NCBI GenBank assembly: GCA_021772835.1
Contig: JAJFLE010000083.1
Span: forward strand, 1 to 39,242
Direction of reading: 5' to 3'
DNA: 39,242 nucleotides
DNA from: Mariprofundus sp.
GTDB taxonomy: Bacteria; Pseudomonadota; Zetaproteobacteria; Mariprofundales; Mariprofundaceae
The stretch's first letter is position 1, and each line of letters opens with the position of its first letter. The position numbers were made by a program, and so were the translations under genes. The notes under the pieces were generated by a model. That model ran no database searches, was not told where the DNA came from, and was given only the letters and a program-made list of their open reading frames with translations. Below are positions 9,314 through 16,066 of the stretch, one piece after another.

Positions 9314-9991
9314 TTACTGAATGTCCCGATCCGGAATAATCAGCATTTCAACACGGCGGTTCAACTGGCGACCGGCTTCCGTATCATTGGTAGACCTTGG
9401 CTCCATCTCTCCACGCCCTTCAGCAACTATCCTTCTCGAATCAACACCGCGATCAGAGAGGTAGTAAGCAACAGCCTGTGCACGCTGTACAGATAACTGC
9501 TGGTTATATTCTGCAGAACCACGACTGTCAGTGTGACCGGTAATCTTGACCGAACTGCGCGGGTAACGTGTCAGGATGTCCGCCACCTTATCCAGGCTGC
9601 TCTGGAAAGAGTGCGTCAACTTGGCAGAGTTATAATCGAATGAAATTTCCGAGTTCATGGTGATCTTCAGATTTTCATTCTGCAGCCGTTCAACTTCCAT
9701 CTGGTTGGAACGACGCTCTTCTGCCAGCACACGGTTAAATTCAGCCTGCTGTTTATCCATATAATAACCAACACCGGCGCCTAGCGCACCGCCTGCCGCA
9801 CCACCAATCAATGCACCGCGCAGCGCGCCGCCAGATCGATCTTTCTGATGGCCAATCACAGCACCCGCAATTGCACCGATGGCTGCACCTGCGGCTGCAC
9901 CCTGTTTGGTATTTTTATTCGGATCATCTGCGGTTATACAACCAGTCAGAACAAACCCCAGTGCGGTTGCAATTATCATCATACGTTTCAT
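9314..9991 (-). CDS. OmpA-like outer-membrane lipoprotein with glycine zipper
   Basis: The 225-residue product has a lipoprotein signal with lipobox LTGC (acylated Cys18). A glycine-zipper segment follows (GAAAGAAIGAIAGAVIGH and GALIGGAAGGALGAGVGYYM). The C-terminal OmpA-like peptidoglycan-binding domain (about 105-222) shows ITGHTDSRGSAEYNQQLSVQ and NRRVEMLI. It should anchor the outer membrane to peptidoglycan, like YiaD or Pal-type proteins. The ATG at 9991 follows GGAGGAAGTGAA, a good ribosome site; an upstream frame extension is less likely. It stands alone with its own terminator. Confidence 0.93.
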   Translation of the reverse strand: MKRMMIIATALGFVLTGCITADDPNKNTKQGAAAGAAIGAIAGAVIGHQKDRSGGALRGALIGGAAGGALGAGVGYYMDKQQAEFNRVLAEERRSNQMEVERLQNENLKITMNSEISFDYNSAKLTHSFQSSLDKVADILTRYPRSSVKITGHTDSRGSAEYNQQLSVQRAQAVAYYLSDRGVDSRRIVAEGRGEMEPRSTNDTEAGRQLNRRVEMLIIPDRDIQ

Positions 9992-10511
9992 TTCACTTCC
10001 TCCATCAAACAATCACTTACTCATATGTTCTAGCGATAAGTCGCATTATTTTACTCGTACTCGCAAGTATAGCAAAAAAATGATGCCGCGGCTCTGAGTC
10101 AACCGCGCCATGCTAAGTCGGTTCAGGCTACTAACTATGACAAACATCACCAAGTGTAATTTGCACGCTATTAGGGAAGTGCTGATGTGTCAGCCCGTCC
10201 GCACAGGCCATGGACGGCCTGCCACAATCCGGCAGAAGAGCCGGATTGCACGGCAAAGCCGCCGACAGGTGAACGGCAGGAACCGTGAATCAAATCAGGC
10301 ATGTAAGCGTCTGATTTGCAATCAATGGTAAAGTGACGCCTGCCTCAGGCACTTGCCCTGCGGGCGGCTTACAGCCGTCCAAAACGGCATCCTGCCTTTT
10401 TTATCACGTTTTTTTCCTTTGCGAGCTAGTTATTGCCAGGGTGGCACACATCAGCATCGCCTTAGCGCAACAGTCGTTTTCCTCATCATGTTTTTCATTC
10501 AGCATGGCGAC
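9992..10511. other. Intergenic region rich in short hairpins
   Basis: Between the divergent lipoprotein and hydroxylase genes there are about 520 bases without a convincing gene. Open frames here look random. The middle part (10181-10377) is a chain of short palindromes, described separately. The hydroxylase start is uncertain, so some of the right part may be coding. Confidence 0.5.
10181..10377. repeat. Palindromic repeat element, copy A (chain of at least seven hairpins)
   Basis: Perfect hairpins follow one another: GCTGA/TCAGC (10181-10194), AGGCC/GGCCT (10205-10220), CAATCCGGC/GCCGGATTG with loop AGAAGA (10225-10248), CAAATCAG/CTGATTTG (10291-10318), GCCTG/CAGGC (10338-10350), GCCC/GGGC (10355-10365) and CGGCT/AGCCG (10365-10377). 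The third hairpin and its CACGGC flank recur near 13050 with a different but fully paired stem, and GCCCTGCGGGC recurs there too. This is the pattern of a REP/BIME-like dispersed element. Confidence 0.7.
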
Positions 10512-11351
10512 ATGGACGAATCCAGCATCAGGCTCAGTTTTTTTCTCGGCATCCTTATCATCATGGCGCTAGCCGAGATACTGGCCCCGCGCAGGGTCCT
10601 GACCCAGGGGCGCAAGCGCTGGCCTGCCAATCTCGCAATCGTAGTCATGGATGTCATCGTGGTGCGTCTGCTTATGCCAGCGGGCGCAACCGGTGCAGCC
10701 ATCTGGGCAACGGATCATCATTTTGGCCTGCTTAACTGGCTGGCTATATCTGCGCCCATTGCCATTGTTGCTGCAATTATCCTGCTCGATCTGATTATTT
10801 ATGCACAACACCTGTTGTTCCATGCCCTGCCCATACTATGGCGGCTGCATATGGTTCACCACGCTGACCGCGATATTGATGTCACCACGGGTTTACGTTT
10901 CCATCCTATCGAAATCGTAATTTCGTTGTTGATTAAAATAAGTTGTGTTGTTCTGCTCGGTGCGCCGGTGATGGCAGTGGTTATCTTTGAAGTCGTGCTC
11001 AACGGCATGGCCATGTTCAACCACTCCAATGTAAAATTACCGTTGCGCCTGGATGCAGCGCTGCGACTACTAGTGATCACACCGGATGTGCACCGGGTAC
11101 ATCATTCCATCATCAAACAGGAGACCAACAGTAATTACGGCTTCAATTTGTCGATTTGGGATCGTCTGTTCGGCACTTACAGGCCTCAGCCTGAAGAGGG
11201 GCACCTGGGAATGACTATCGGACTTGAACATCTGCAGCAGGCGCCAACCCATAAGCTCAGCTTTATACTGCGCTTGCCGTTTCGCAAGCATTTGGGCCAG
11301 TATTCGATTCTATCAAGCAAACAAAATGATCAGGAGCCCCCTCATGTGTGA
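10512..11351 (+). CDS. Membrane fatty acid hydroxylase / sterol desaturase family protein
   Basis: This integral-membrane di-iron oxygenase (279 residues from the chosen start) has the family's histidine clusters: H100-LLF-H104, H113-MV-H116-H117, H171 and H194-RV-H197-H198. Hydrophobic segments lie near residues 7-24, 42-56 and 76-99. Members hydroxylate or desaturate lipids, carotenoids or sterols; the substrate cannot be read from sequence. The ATG at 10512 is chosen because it starts just before the first membrane segment, but its ribosome site is weak and ATG 10488 is possible. The next gene, a small [2Fe-2S] protein, overlaps its end by 8 bases, suggesting coupled translation and perhaps electron supply. 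Confidence 0.85.
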   Translation: MDESSIRLSFFLGILIIMALAEILAPRRVLTQGRKRWPANLAIVVMDVIVVRLLMPAGATGAAIWATDHHFGLLNWLAISAPIAIVAAIILLDLIIYAQHLLFHALPILWRLHMVHHADRDIDVTTGLRFHPIEIVISLLIKISCVVLLGAPVMAVVIFEVVLNGMAMFNHSNVKLPLRLDAALRLLVITPDVHRVHHSIIKQETNSNYGFNLSIWDRLFGTYRPQPEEGHLGMTIGLEHLQQAPTHKLSFILRLPFRKHLGQYSILSSKQNDQEPPHV

Positions 11352-11547
11352 TGAAACGGTCAACCGCTGTGAGTGTATCAACAAAACCTTTGAGCAACTG
11401 AAAGCCTTCCCGGACTTTGAAACCGCACAAGCCAAAACCAGCTGCGGCCTGGAATGCGAAGGTTGTGTACCTTATTTGAAACTGATGTTTGCCACAGGTG
11501 AAACTGCATTTGAAATTGATGATGCCCGGCTTTCCGGCTTTCAGTAA
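11344..11547 (+). CDS. Small BFD-like [2Fe-2S] protein
   Basis: The 67-residue protein has cysteines at 9 and 11 (CEC) and at 34, 38 and 41 (CGLECEGC). This is the CxC ... CxxC pattern of bacterioferritin-associated-ferredoxin-like [2Fe-2S] domains. The start ATG overlaps the end of the hydroxylase gene by 8 bases and is preceded by AGGAG, 7 bases upstream. Translational coupling to a di-iron oxygenase suggests it may carry electrons to it, although release of iron from bacterioferritin is the classic role of the family. The AI-2E-type permease starts 3 bases after it, so the three genes form an operon. Confidence 0.75.
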   Translation: MCDETVNRCECINKTFEQLKAFPDFETAQAKTSCGLECEGCVPYLKLMFATGETAFEIDDARLSGFQ

Positions 11548-11550
11548 GCC

Positions 11551-12579
11551 ATGGAAACGCAACCCGGCCATAATATTCTGATTTCTGCCGCCGCATTTGT
11601 TGTAGTCGTGGCTGGCATGCAGGCGGCAACATCCATGCTCGTACCATTTCTGCTCTCTGCATTTATCGCCATCATCTGCCTGCCACCGCTGAAGTGGCTG
11701 ACTGACAAAAGCATATCAGCCGCAGTATCGGTATTGATTATCACGCTGGTGCTGGTGCTGGTTGGCAGCCTGATTGGTGCCTTTGTCGGCGCATCCGTTG
11801 CCGATTTTTCTAACAACCTGCCAACATACCAGACACGCCTGCACCAACAGACTTCTGATTTGATCACATGGCTTTCAGGACTCGGCATCAACCTCAATAC
11901 ACAATTGCTGCGTGAAAATCTCGACCCTTCTGTCGCCATGGGCATGGCTGGCAATCTGTTATCAGGCCTGGGTAATGCGCTCACCAATACTTTTTTAATC
12001 GTGCTGACCGTCATTTTCCTGCTCATTGAAGCCACTGCTCTGCCGCACAAATGGGCTGCCATGGGTGATTCCGCGCCTTCAACCGGAACCTTTGAGAAAT
12101 TTGCCAGCACCGTCAGCTCTTATTTCGCCATTAAAACATGGATCAGTCTTGCCACAGGCCTGTGCATTACACTGTGGTTATCGCTGCTCGGCGTGGATCA
12201 CGCACTACTGTGGGGACTGGTGGCCTTTCTGTTTAATTTCGTGCCTAACATCGGCTCCATCATTGCAGCAGTTCCGGCAGTGCTGCTGGCGCTGGTTCAA
12301 CTTGGATTAGGTGACGCCGTGCTTACCGGGCTGGGTTTTGTTGCAGTGAACCTTGTCATGGGCAATGTGATCGAACCACGTTTCATGGGTAAAGGCGTTG
12401 GCCTCTCCACCCTGGTGGTATTCCTCTCGCTGGTATTCTGGGGCTGGATACTCGGGCCGGTTGGCATGTTATTGTCTGTGCCTCTGACCATGGTTGTGAA
12501 ACTGGCTCTGGAAGAGCGTGAAGGAACAAAGTGGATTGCCATCTTGCTTGGCCCTGACATCGAACCGGAAAAACATTAA
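11551..12579 (+). CDS. AI-2E family transporter (PerM-like permease)
   Basis: The 342-residue polytopic membrane protein has a hydrophobic pair at the N-terminus, a soluble loop (about 85-130), and a C-terminal membrane bundle. That bundle includes the family signature GNVIEPRFMGKGVGLSTLVV and GWILGPVGMLLSVPLTM. Members of this family export small molecules, or in some cases act as sodium/proton antiporters or autoinducer exporters, so the substrate is open. It begins 3 bases after the [2Fe-2S] gene and is probably in the same operon. The predicted start immediately after the stop of its neighbour has no independent ribosome site. Confidence 0.92.
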   Translation: METQPGHNILISAAAFVVVVAGMQAATSMLVPFLLSAFIAIICLPPLKWLTDKSISAAVSVLIITLVLVLVGSLIGAFVGASVADFSNNLPTYQTRLHQQTSDLITWLSGLGINLNTQLLRENLDPSVAMGMAGNLLSGLGNALTNTFLIVLTVIFLLIEATALPHKWAAMGDSAPSTGTFEKFASTVSSYFAIKTWISLATGLCITLWLSLLGVDHALLWGLVAFLFNFVPNIGSIIAAVPAVLLALVQLGLGDAVLTGLGFVAVNLVMGNVIEPRFMGKGVGLSTLVVFLSLVFWGWILGPVGMLLSVPLTMVVKLALEEREGTKWIAILLGPDIEPEKH

Positions 12580-12647
12580 AAGCGAACTGTATTCACCGCG
12601 GTTAATTCCTACAGCTAAGGGAAAAGCTATATCTTTAAAGTGAATGA

Positions 12648-12956
12648 TTATCCCCCCCCTTTTAGCAGCTTATCCAAACCAGCAAAACCTTTGAAGGTCG
12701 AACCCTTTACCTCGTCTCGCTTAATATCTCCATGTGCGTCGGCCTCAAGATAGCGCTGATGTTCATTGTCGTGGCAGTAGATGCAGAGCAGTTCCCAGTT
12801 GCTGCCATCGGGAGGGTTGTTGCTGTGGTTATGATCTTTGTGGTGCACCGTCAGCTCGCGCAACTGCTTGCCAGCAAAATCACGCCCACAGCGGCCGCAC
12901 ACCCAGGGGAACAACTTTAGCGCCTGCTCTCTGTAACTCTCGTTCGACCCATTCAT
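12648..12956 (-). CDS. yajD: YajD-like HNH nuclease family protein
   Basis: This 102-residue protein closely resembles E. coli YajD as remembered: PWVCGRCGRDF, LRELTVHHKDHNHSNNP, DGSNWELLCIYCHDNEH. The two CxxC pairs bind a structural zinc, and the VHH and CHDNEH histidines form the HNH nuclease site. Its cellular role is not known; the domain occurs in homing, restriction and phage nucleases. It is a single gene convergent with the permease gene. A GGGGGG stretch encodes the glycine-rich C-terminus. Confidence 0.9.
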   Translation of the reverse strand: MNGSNESYREQALKLFPWVCGRCGRDFAGKQLRELTVHHKDHNHSNNPPDGSNWELLCIYCHDNEHQRYLEADAHGDIKRDEVKGSTFKGFAGLDKLLKGGG

Positions 12957-13178
12957 ATCAGCTCCGTATAACCGCTGTGATTATGCGCTTTGTACTCCGT
13001 GCGTCCATGCCCTTCGCCCTGCGGGCCGCCGACTAGCGGCGTTCACAATTGTACAGGACAGTACAATTGCACGGCTTCCGCCCTGAATGGGTGGTCCTCA
13101 CGGATGTGTGCCATGAAACTGACTCCTGTTCTTTTGTACTCCGGGTATCCATGCTGTTCGCGACATGAAGCACAACTA
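12957..13178. other. Intergenic region occupied by palindromic element B
   Basis: No gene is visible in this 222-base gap between yajD and the SpoIIAA-like gene, both on the - strand. It is largely filled by the repeat element described next. Confidence 0.5.
12989..13161. repeat. Palindromic repeat element, copy B, bounded by a 29-bp direct repeat
   Basis: A 29-base unit beginning TTTGTACTCCG and containing TCCATGC occurs at 12989-13017 and again at 13133-13161 with about 6 differences. Between the copies lie GCCC/GGGC (13016-13026), GCCGC/GCGGC (13025-13040) and the 9-bp perfect hairpin CAATTGTAC/GTACAATTG with loop AGGACA (13046-13069), followed by CACGGC. The last hairpin matches copy A in form, flanks and loop length while four of nine stem pairs differ. 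Confidence 0.7.
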
Positions 13179-13559
13179 TCACTCATCTGCAGGTTGCTTA
13201 TCTTCGATCCAGCTCACGGCCGTATCGTAGTCCTCGTAATGGAAATGTTTTAGCTCCGCACTGATGAAATGGGCGGCAATGTGGGGGAATATAGATAATA
13301 CCGCAGCGTCCGATACGACGGCCACCTTCCCAATAAACCGGTGATGATCGCGCACAAAACGAAGATGACTGAGCAAGCCCGCAAAGCTATCCCAGCCGGG
13401 AAATGACTCAGCGTAAATAATCAGTCCGGGCAGCACCCCTTCCCTTTCGATCACCGCATCCACCCGTTTGGCAACTTTCAGGAAATCGCTTTCAGATAAT
13501 GGTCCACTGGGGCGAACAGTCAAAATAAGATTCTGCATATTCAGGTCAAAATCAATCAT
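13179..13559 (-). CDS. SpoIIAA-like / STAS-type protein
   Basis: This 126-residue soluble protein resembles the SpoIIAA-like family (PF11964; one alpha/beta STAS or SEC14-like domain). Family-like segments are LILTVRPSGPLSESDFLKVA, a central FVRDHHRFIGKVAVVSD, and a C-terminal FHYEDYDTAVSWIED. The function of these proteins is poorly known; membrane or lipid association has been suggested. The ATG at 13559 follows AGAGAGGTG, a strong ribosome site. It is probably a single gene. Confidence 0.8.
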   Translation of the reverse strand: MIDFDLNMQNLILTVRPSGPLSESDFLKVAKRVDAVIEREGVLPGLIIYAESFPGWDSFAGLLSHLRFVRDHHRFIGKVAVVSDAAVLSIFPHIAAHFISAELKHFHYEDYDTAVSWIEDKQPADE

Positions 13560-13657
13560 CGCACACCTCTCTAACAGTTCAGAAGTACCAGCACGACATA
13601 AGTATAGACCTGCATTATTACAATTGCAGGTTTGAACCCGTCACCTAGTCCGGACTA

Positions 13658-13846
13658 CTAGTACTGCGTTGGGCCGAAATACGTTTCAATCGAACCGAAC
13701 GTAGCTCCCATCAGCGCAAAGGTAATCGAGCCAATAATGGAGAGAATAATAAATGCCGGAATCGATGCGATTGCGGCTTTCACCATAAACACCACCATCG
13801 ACATAAATGGCATTTTGATATCTACAATGGTTACCTGATCACTCAT
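13658..13846 (-). CDS. Small two-helix membrane protein coupled to prlC
   Basis: The 62-residue peptide has two hydrophobic stretches (about 13-28 and 30-48), separated only by a short link: AAIASIPAFIILSIIGSITF is the core. Its ATG (13846-13844) overlaps the prlC stop codon in an ATGA arrangement, so translation should be coupled. I do not recognise a family. Position suggests it is made together with oligopeptidase A, perhaps with a role at the inner membrane, but this is inference. Confidence 0.65.
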   Translation of the reverse strand: MSDQVTIVDIKMPFMSMVVFMVKAAIASIPAFIILSIIGSITFALMGATFGSIETYFGPTQY

Positions 13847-15975
13847 GCTCGTACTCCTTCATTCGCGGTCAACCCTGAATGGCGCAGCAGGGCATCCACG
13901 CTGGGCTTACGGCCACGAAATGCCACAAAGGCATCCATAATCTCTTTGCTGCCACCAATGGACAACAACTCTTCACGCAGGCGGGCGGCAGTCTCAGCAT
14001 TGAGCACACCCTCTTCCTCAAAGGTGGCGTACACATCTGCCGATAGTACTTCAGCCCATTTGTAGGAGTAATAACCCGCCGCATAACCACCAGCAAAAAT
14101 ATGCGAGAAACTGTTCTGAAAACGATTGAACGATGGCGGAGTAATCACCGCCACCTCAGCTCTCACCTGATCCAGCAATTGCTGAACCGATCCATCACCC
14201 GACGGATCGTACTCGCTATGCAGCATCAGATCGAACAGGGAGAACTCAATCTGGCGCAACATGATCATCGCCGACTGGAAGTTTTTTGCTGCCAGCATCT
14301 TGTCGAACAGGCTATCAGGCAATGTTTCACCCGTTTCAAAGTGACGCGCAAACAGATCTACCACCTGCCGCTCCCAGCAGAAATTCTCCATAAACTGACT
14401 TGGCAGCTCGACCGCATCCCAGGGCACGCCTCGGATGCCGGACACACCAAGTTCTGAAACCGTGCTCAGCATATGGTGCAAACCATGGCCAAATTCGTGA
14501 AACAGCGTGGTCACTTCATCATGCGTCCACAGAGCAGGACGATCCCCTACAGGCGCATCGAAATTGCATACCAGGTAGGCAACCGGCAACTGCAGCGATC
14601 CATCACTCTTGCGCCAGCGCACAATACACTCATCCATCCAGGCACCGCCACGTTTGTGCGCGCGGGCATAAGGGTCGAGATAAAAAGCAGCTATCTGCTC
14701 TCCGCTTTGATCAAACACTTCAAAGAAACGTACACTTTTATGCCACACGGGTGCATTTACACGCTCTTTAATGATTAGTCCGTACAGCTTCTCAACCAGC
14801 CCGAACATGCCTTTCACAACGCTCTTTTCAGGAAAGTAGGGCTTGAGCTCTTCCTGTGAAATAGCATAAGTTTTCAGTCTGAGCTTCTCGGCGGCATATG
14901 CCACGTCCCACGCCTGAAGCTCATGGATAGCTAGTGCTTCCGAAGCAAAAGCTTCCAGCTCTGCAAACTCAGCTTTTGCAGGGTTTTTACTCTTTGCTGC
15001 CAACTCGCGCAGGAAACCCGTCGCTTCATCCACATCTTTTGCCATTTTACTGGCCAGTGAGGATGCTGCGTAATGCTCGAACCCGAGCAGATTAGCCGCT
15101 TCAGCGCGCAGACTTAGAATTTCATCAATCACCGGCCCGTTATCCAGCTCGCCCGAAGAAGCACGTGTGACATATTCGCGATACATCACCTCACGCAAAT
15201 TACGATTCTCGGCAAACTGCATGAATGGCACATAGGAGGGGGCATCGAGCGTAATCAACCAGCCATGTTTTCTTTCACCCTTTTTAGCTTTAACTGACTG
15301 GCTGGCGCGCTGTGCTGCAGATGCGAGTACCGATTCCGGCAGACCTGCAACATCAGTTTCATCTGTCAGATGCAGCTCAAAGGCCTGCGTCGCATCAAGC
15401 ACATGCTGCCCGAAAGCAGTAGTCAGCTCGGAGAGTCGCATCTGGATTTCCTTGAACCTGTCCTTTGCCTCACCTCTGAGCTCGGCTCCCGAGAGTTTGA
15501 AATCACGCAGCGTGTGTTCAATCACCTGCTTGCGCTCAACAGACAGGTTTGCGAAATCTTCGCGCTCGCTCACCTTCCTGATCGCAGCGTAGAGCGCTTC
15601 ATTCTGGCCAATCTCGCTCGACCACTCGGTCATCTTCGCCACACCCTGCTGGTAAACAGGCCGCAGCTCATCGGAGTCACAGACCGAATTAAGATGGCTC
15701 ACCGGCCCCCACACTCGACCCAGTCGCTCGTCGATCTCTTCCAGCGGCATCATCAATGAATCCCAATCGGGATCGGCGATCTCAGTCAACTCAGCCACAA
15801 TCTTGCGGGCACGAGCCACCTCAGATTCAAGCGCCGGAAGCACATGTTCGGGTTTGATCTGGTCAAATCGCGGCAAAGCAGCCGTGATACTGTCGAGAAC
15901 AGGGTTGTCGGTAAGCGAAAAGGTTTCAGTCATACCAGCAAAGCTAGGTTCGCCCACCGCCAAAGCAAGTGGCAT
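13843..15975 (-). CDS. prlC: Oligopeptidase A (M3 metallopeptidase)
   Basis: This cytosolic zinc oligopeptidase degrades signal peptides and other short peptides. The zinc motif HEFGH is at 493-497, within TTLFHEFGHGLHHML. The downstream WDAVELPSQFMENFCWE carries the third ligand region. The C-terminal FSHIFAGGYAAGYYSYKWAE is typical of M3 peptidases. The 710 residues are somewhat longer than E. coli PrlC (680); a start at the ATG at 15933 (MTETFSLTDNP) would give 696 residues and may be the true one. The 15975 start has GGTGA close upstream. Its stop overlaps the start of a 62-residue membrane peptide gene. Confidence 0.95.
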   Translation of the reverse strand: MPLALAVGEPSFAGMTETFSLTDNPVLDSITAALPRFDQIKPEHVLPALESEVARARKIVAELTEIADPDWDSLMMPLEEIDERLGRVWGPVSHLNSVCDSDELRPVYQQGVAKMTEWSSEIGQNEALYAAIRKVSEREDFANLSVERKQVIEHTLRDFKLSGAELRGEAKDRFKEIQMRLSELTTAFGQHVLDATQAFELHLTDETDVAGLPESVLASAAQRASQSVKAKKGERKHGWLITLDAPSYVPFMQFAENRNLREVMYREYVTRASSGELDNGPVIDEILSLRAEAANLLGFEHYAASSLASKMAKDVDEATGFLRELAAKSKNPAKAEFAELEAFASEALAIHELQAWDVAYAAEKLRLKTYAISQEELKPYFPEKSVVKGMFGLVEKLYGLIIKERVNAPVWHKSVRFFEVFDQSGEQIAAFYLDPYARAHKRGGAWMDECIVRWRKSDGSLQLPVAYLVCNFDAPVGDRPALWTHDEVTTLFHEFGHGLHHMLSTVSELGVSGIRGVPWDAVELPSQFMENFCWERQVVDLFARHFETGETLPDSLFDKMLAAKNFQSAMIMLRQIEFSLFDLMLHSEYDPSGDGSVQQLLDQVRAEVAVITPPSFNRFQNSFSHIFAGGYAAGYYSYKWAEVLSADVYATFEEEGVLNAETAARLREELLSIGGSKEIMDAFVAFRGRKPSVDALLRHSGLTANEGVRA

Positions 15976-16066
15976 GGGTCACCATCGCATTTTTTCAGCC
16001 ATGCGCATGCGAACGTAAGCGTATTTTCTCCACGGACACTATCGACTCCTGATCCGGCGGCGGCCT

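Noticed and set aside
10110-10331. 73-codon open frame in the palindromic region
   Set aside because: It runs through several hairpins of the repeat element, has a low-complexity, Arg/Gln-rich product and no ribosome site.
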